The translations under genes were made by a program, and so were the position numbers. The notes under the pieces are model-generated. The model saw only the letters and a program-made list of their open reading frames with translations. It did not search any database and was not told the DNA's origin. DNA of 62,956 bases, taken from Peptococcaceae bacterium UBA4068. Lineage in GTDB: Bacteria > Bacillota > Dehalobacteriia > UBA4068. The DNA lies in assembly GCA_002382665.1 (NCBI GenBank), contig DFZA01000008.1, positions 1 through 62,956 of the forward strand. The letters run 5' to 3'. Shown here piece by piece: positions 62,874 to 62,956 of the stretch (positions are counted from its first letter, which is position 1; each line of letters opens with the position of its first letter).

Positions 62874-62949
62874 GGGGGTGTGGCTCAGTTGGGAGAGCGC
62901 CTGCTTCGCATGCAGGAGGTCAGGGGTTCGAATCCCCTCATCTCCACCA
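62874..62949 (+). tRNA. tRNA-Ala (anticodon CGC)
   Basis: A complete 76-base tRNA: acceptor GGGGGTG with CATCTCC, including the G3-U70 identity pair of alanine tRNAs, anticodon stem CCTGC/GCAGG with loop TTCGCAT giving CGC, T arm GGTTCGAATCC, and an encoded CCA. It reads GCG. Confidence 0.95.
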
Positions 62950-62956
62950 AATAAAA

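Overview
The window is chromosome from a spore-forming, strictly anaerobic member of the Bacillota (Firmicutes). Forespore sigma-G, SpoIIR and a YlmC/YmxH-type protein show the sporulation background. Rubrerythrin, a superoxide-reductase remnant, FeoAB, an aldehyde:ferredoxin oxidoreductase and many Fe-S proteins show the anaerobic lifestyle. The order tmk / holB / ricT / yabA / trmN6 / rsmI / metG / tatD / yabE / rsmA is the usual Firmicutes replication and translation cluster. I cannot settle the class (Negativicutes versus Clostridia) by eye.

Layout. 0-2.1 kb: end of serS, a class V aminotransferase, an XRE regulator and tRNA-Arg. 2.1-6 kb: an AOR operon (16-Cys ferredoxin, AOR, ThiS-like carrier) with a second ThiS-like gene beside it. 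6-11.2 kb: nrdR, spoIIR, sigG, typA, nfo. 11.2-15.8 kb: a GT2 / GtrA-flippase / YfhO surface glycosylation module that also holds a chimeric scar of a second copy. 15.9-20.4 kb: AlkD-like repair protein, rubrerythrin, ACP, and feoA-feoB-fur with Fur boxes. 20.4-24.4 kb: a loose, partly decayed zone (desulfoferrodoxin, flavodoxin and deacetylase remnants, an XRE/membrane-protein pair, DegV). 24.5-29.6 kb: coaE-mutM-polA and mgtC between two tRNA-Leu genes. 29.6-32.4 kb: accessory genes including a signal-less M23 peptidase, a ThiF-type E1 and a LUD protein. 32.5-36.4 kb: a BofC-like protein and a large macroglobulin-like protein. 36.5-42.7 kb: purE-B-C-M-N-H'-D, in which PurH is only the cyclohydrolase half. 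43-47 kb: a ferredoxin-type aldo/keto reductase, tyrS, a CapA lipoprotein and a C_GCAxxG_C_C protein. 47-54.6 kb: the conserved rsmA-to-ricT block. 54.7-55.6 kb: a gene-free stretch with three tandem copies of a 75-bp hairpin-forming repeat. 55.6-61.1 kb: a molybdenum aldehyde oxidoreductase (Mop type) and a large fusion flavoprotein/Fe-S protein. 61.2-62.95 kb: holB, tmk, tRNA-Ala.

How it fits together. Two different aldehyde-oxidising systems are present: a W/Mo-pyranopterin AOR with its own polyferredoxin, and a Mop-type hydroxylase. The Mop gene is followed by a three-part redox protein (GltD-like flavin module, HdrD-like CCG iron-sulfur module, and a C-terminal zinc-ribbon-like module). 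That protein is the best candidate for the electron acceptor of Mop and is the most interesting item here. ThiS-like carriers lie beside AOR and a matching E1 lies 25 kb away, which suggests dedicated sulfur or cofactor chemistry. Iron supply is under a Fur switch whose box overlaps the feo promoter.
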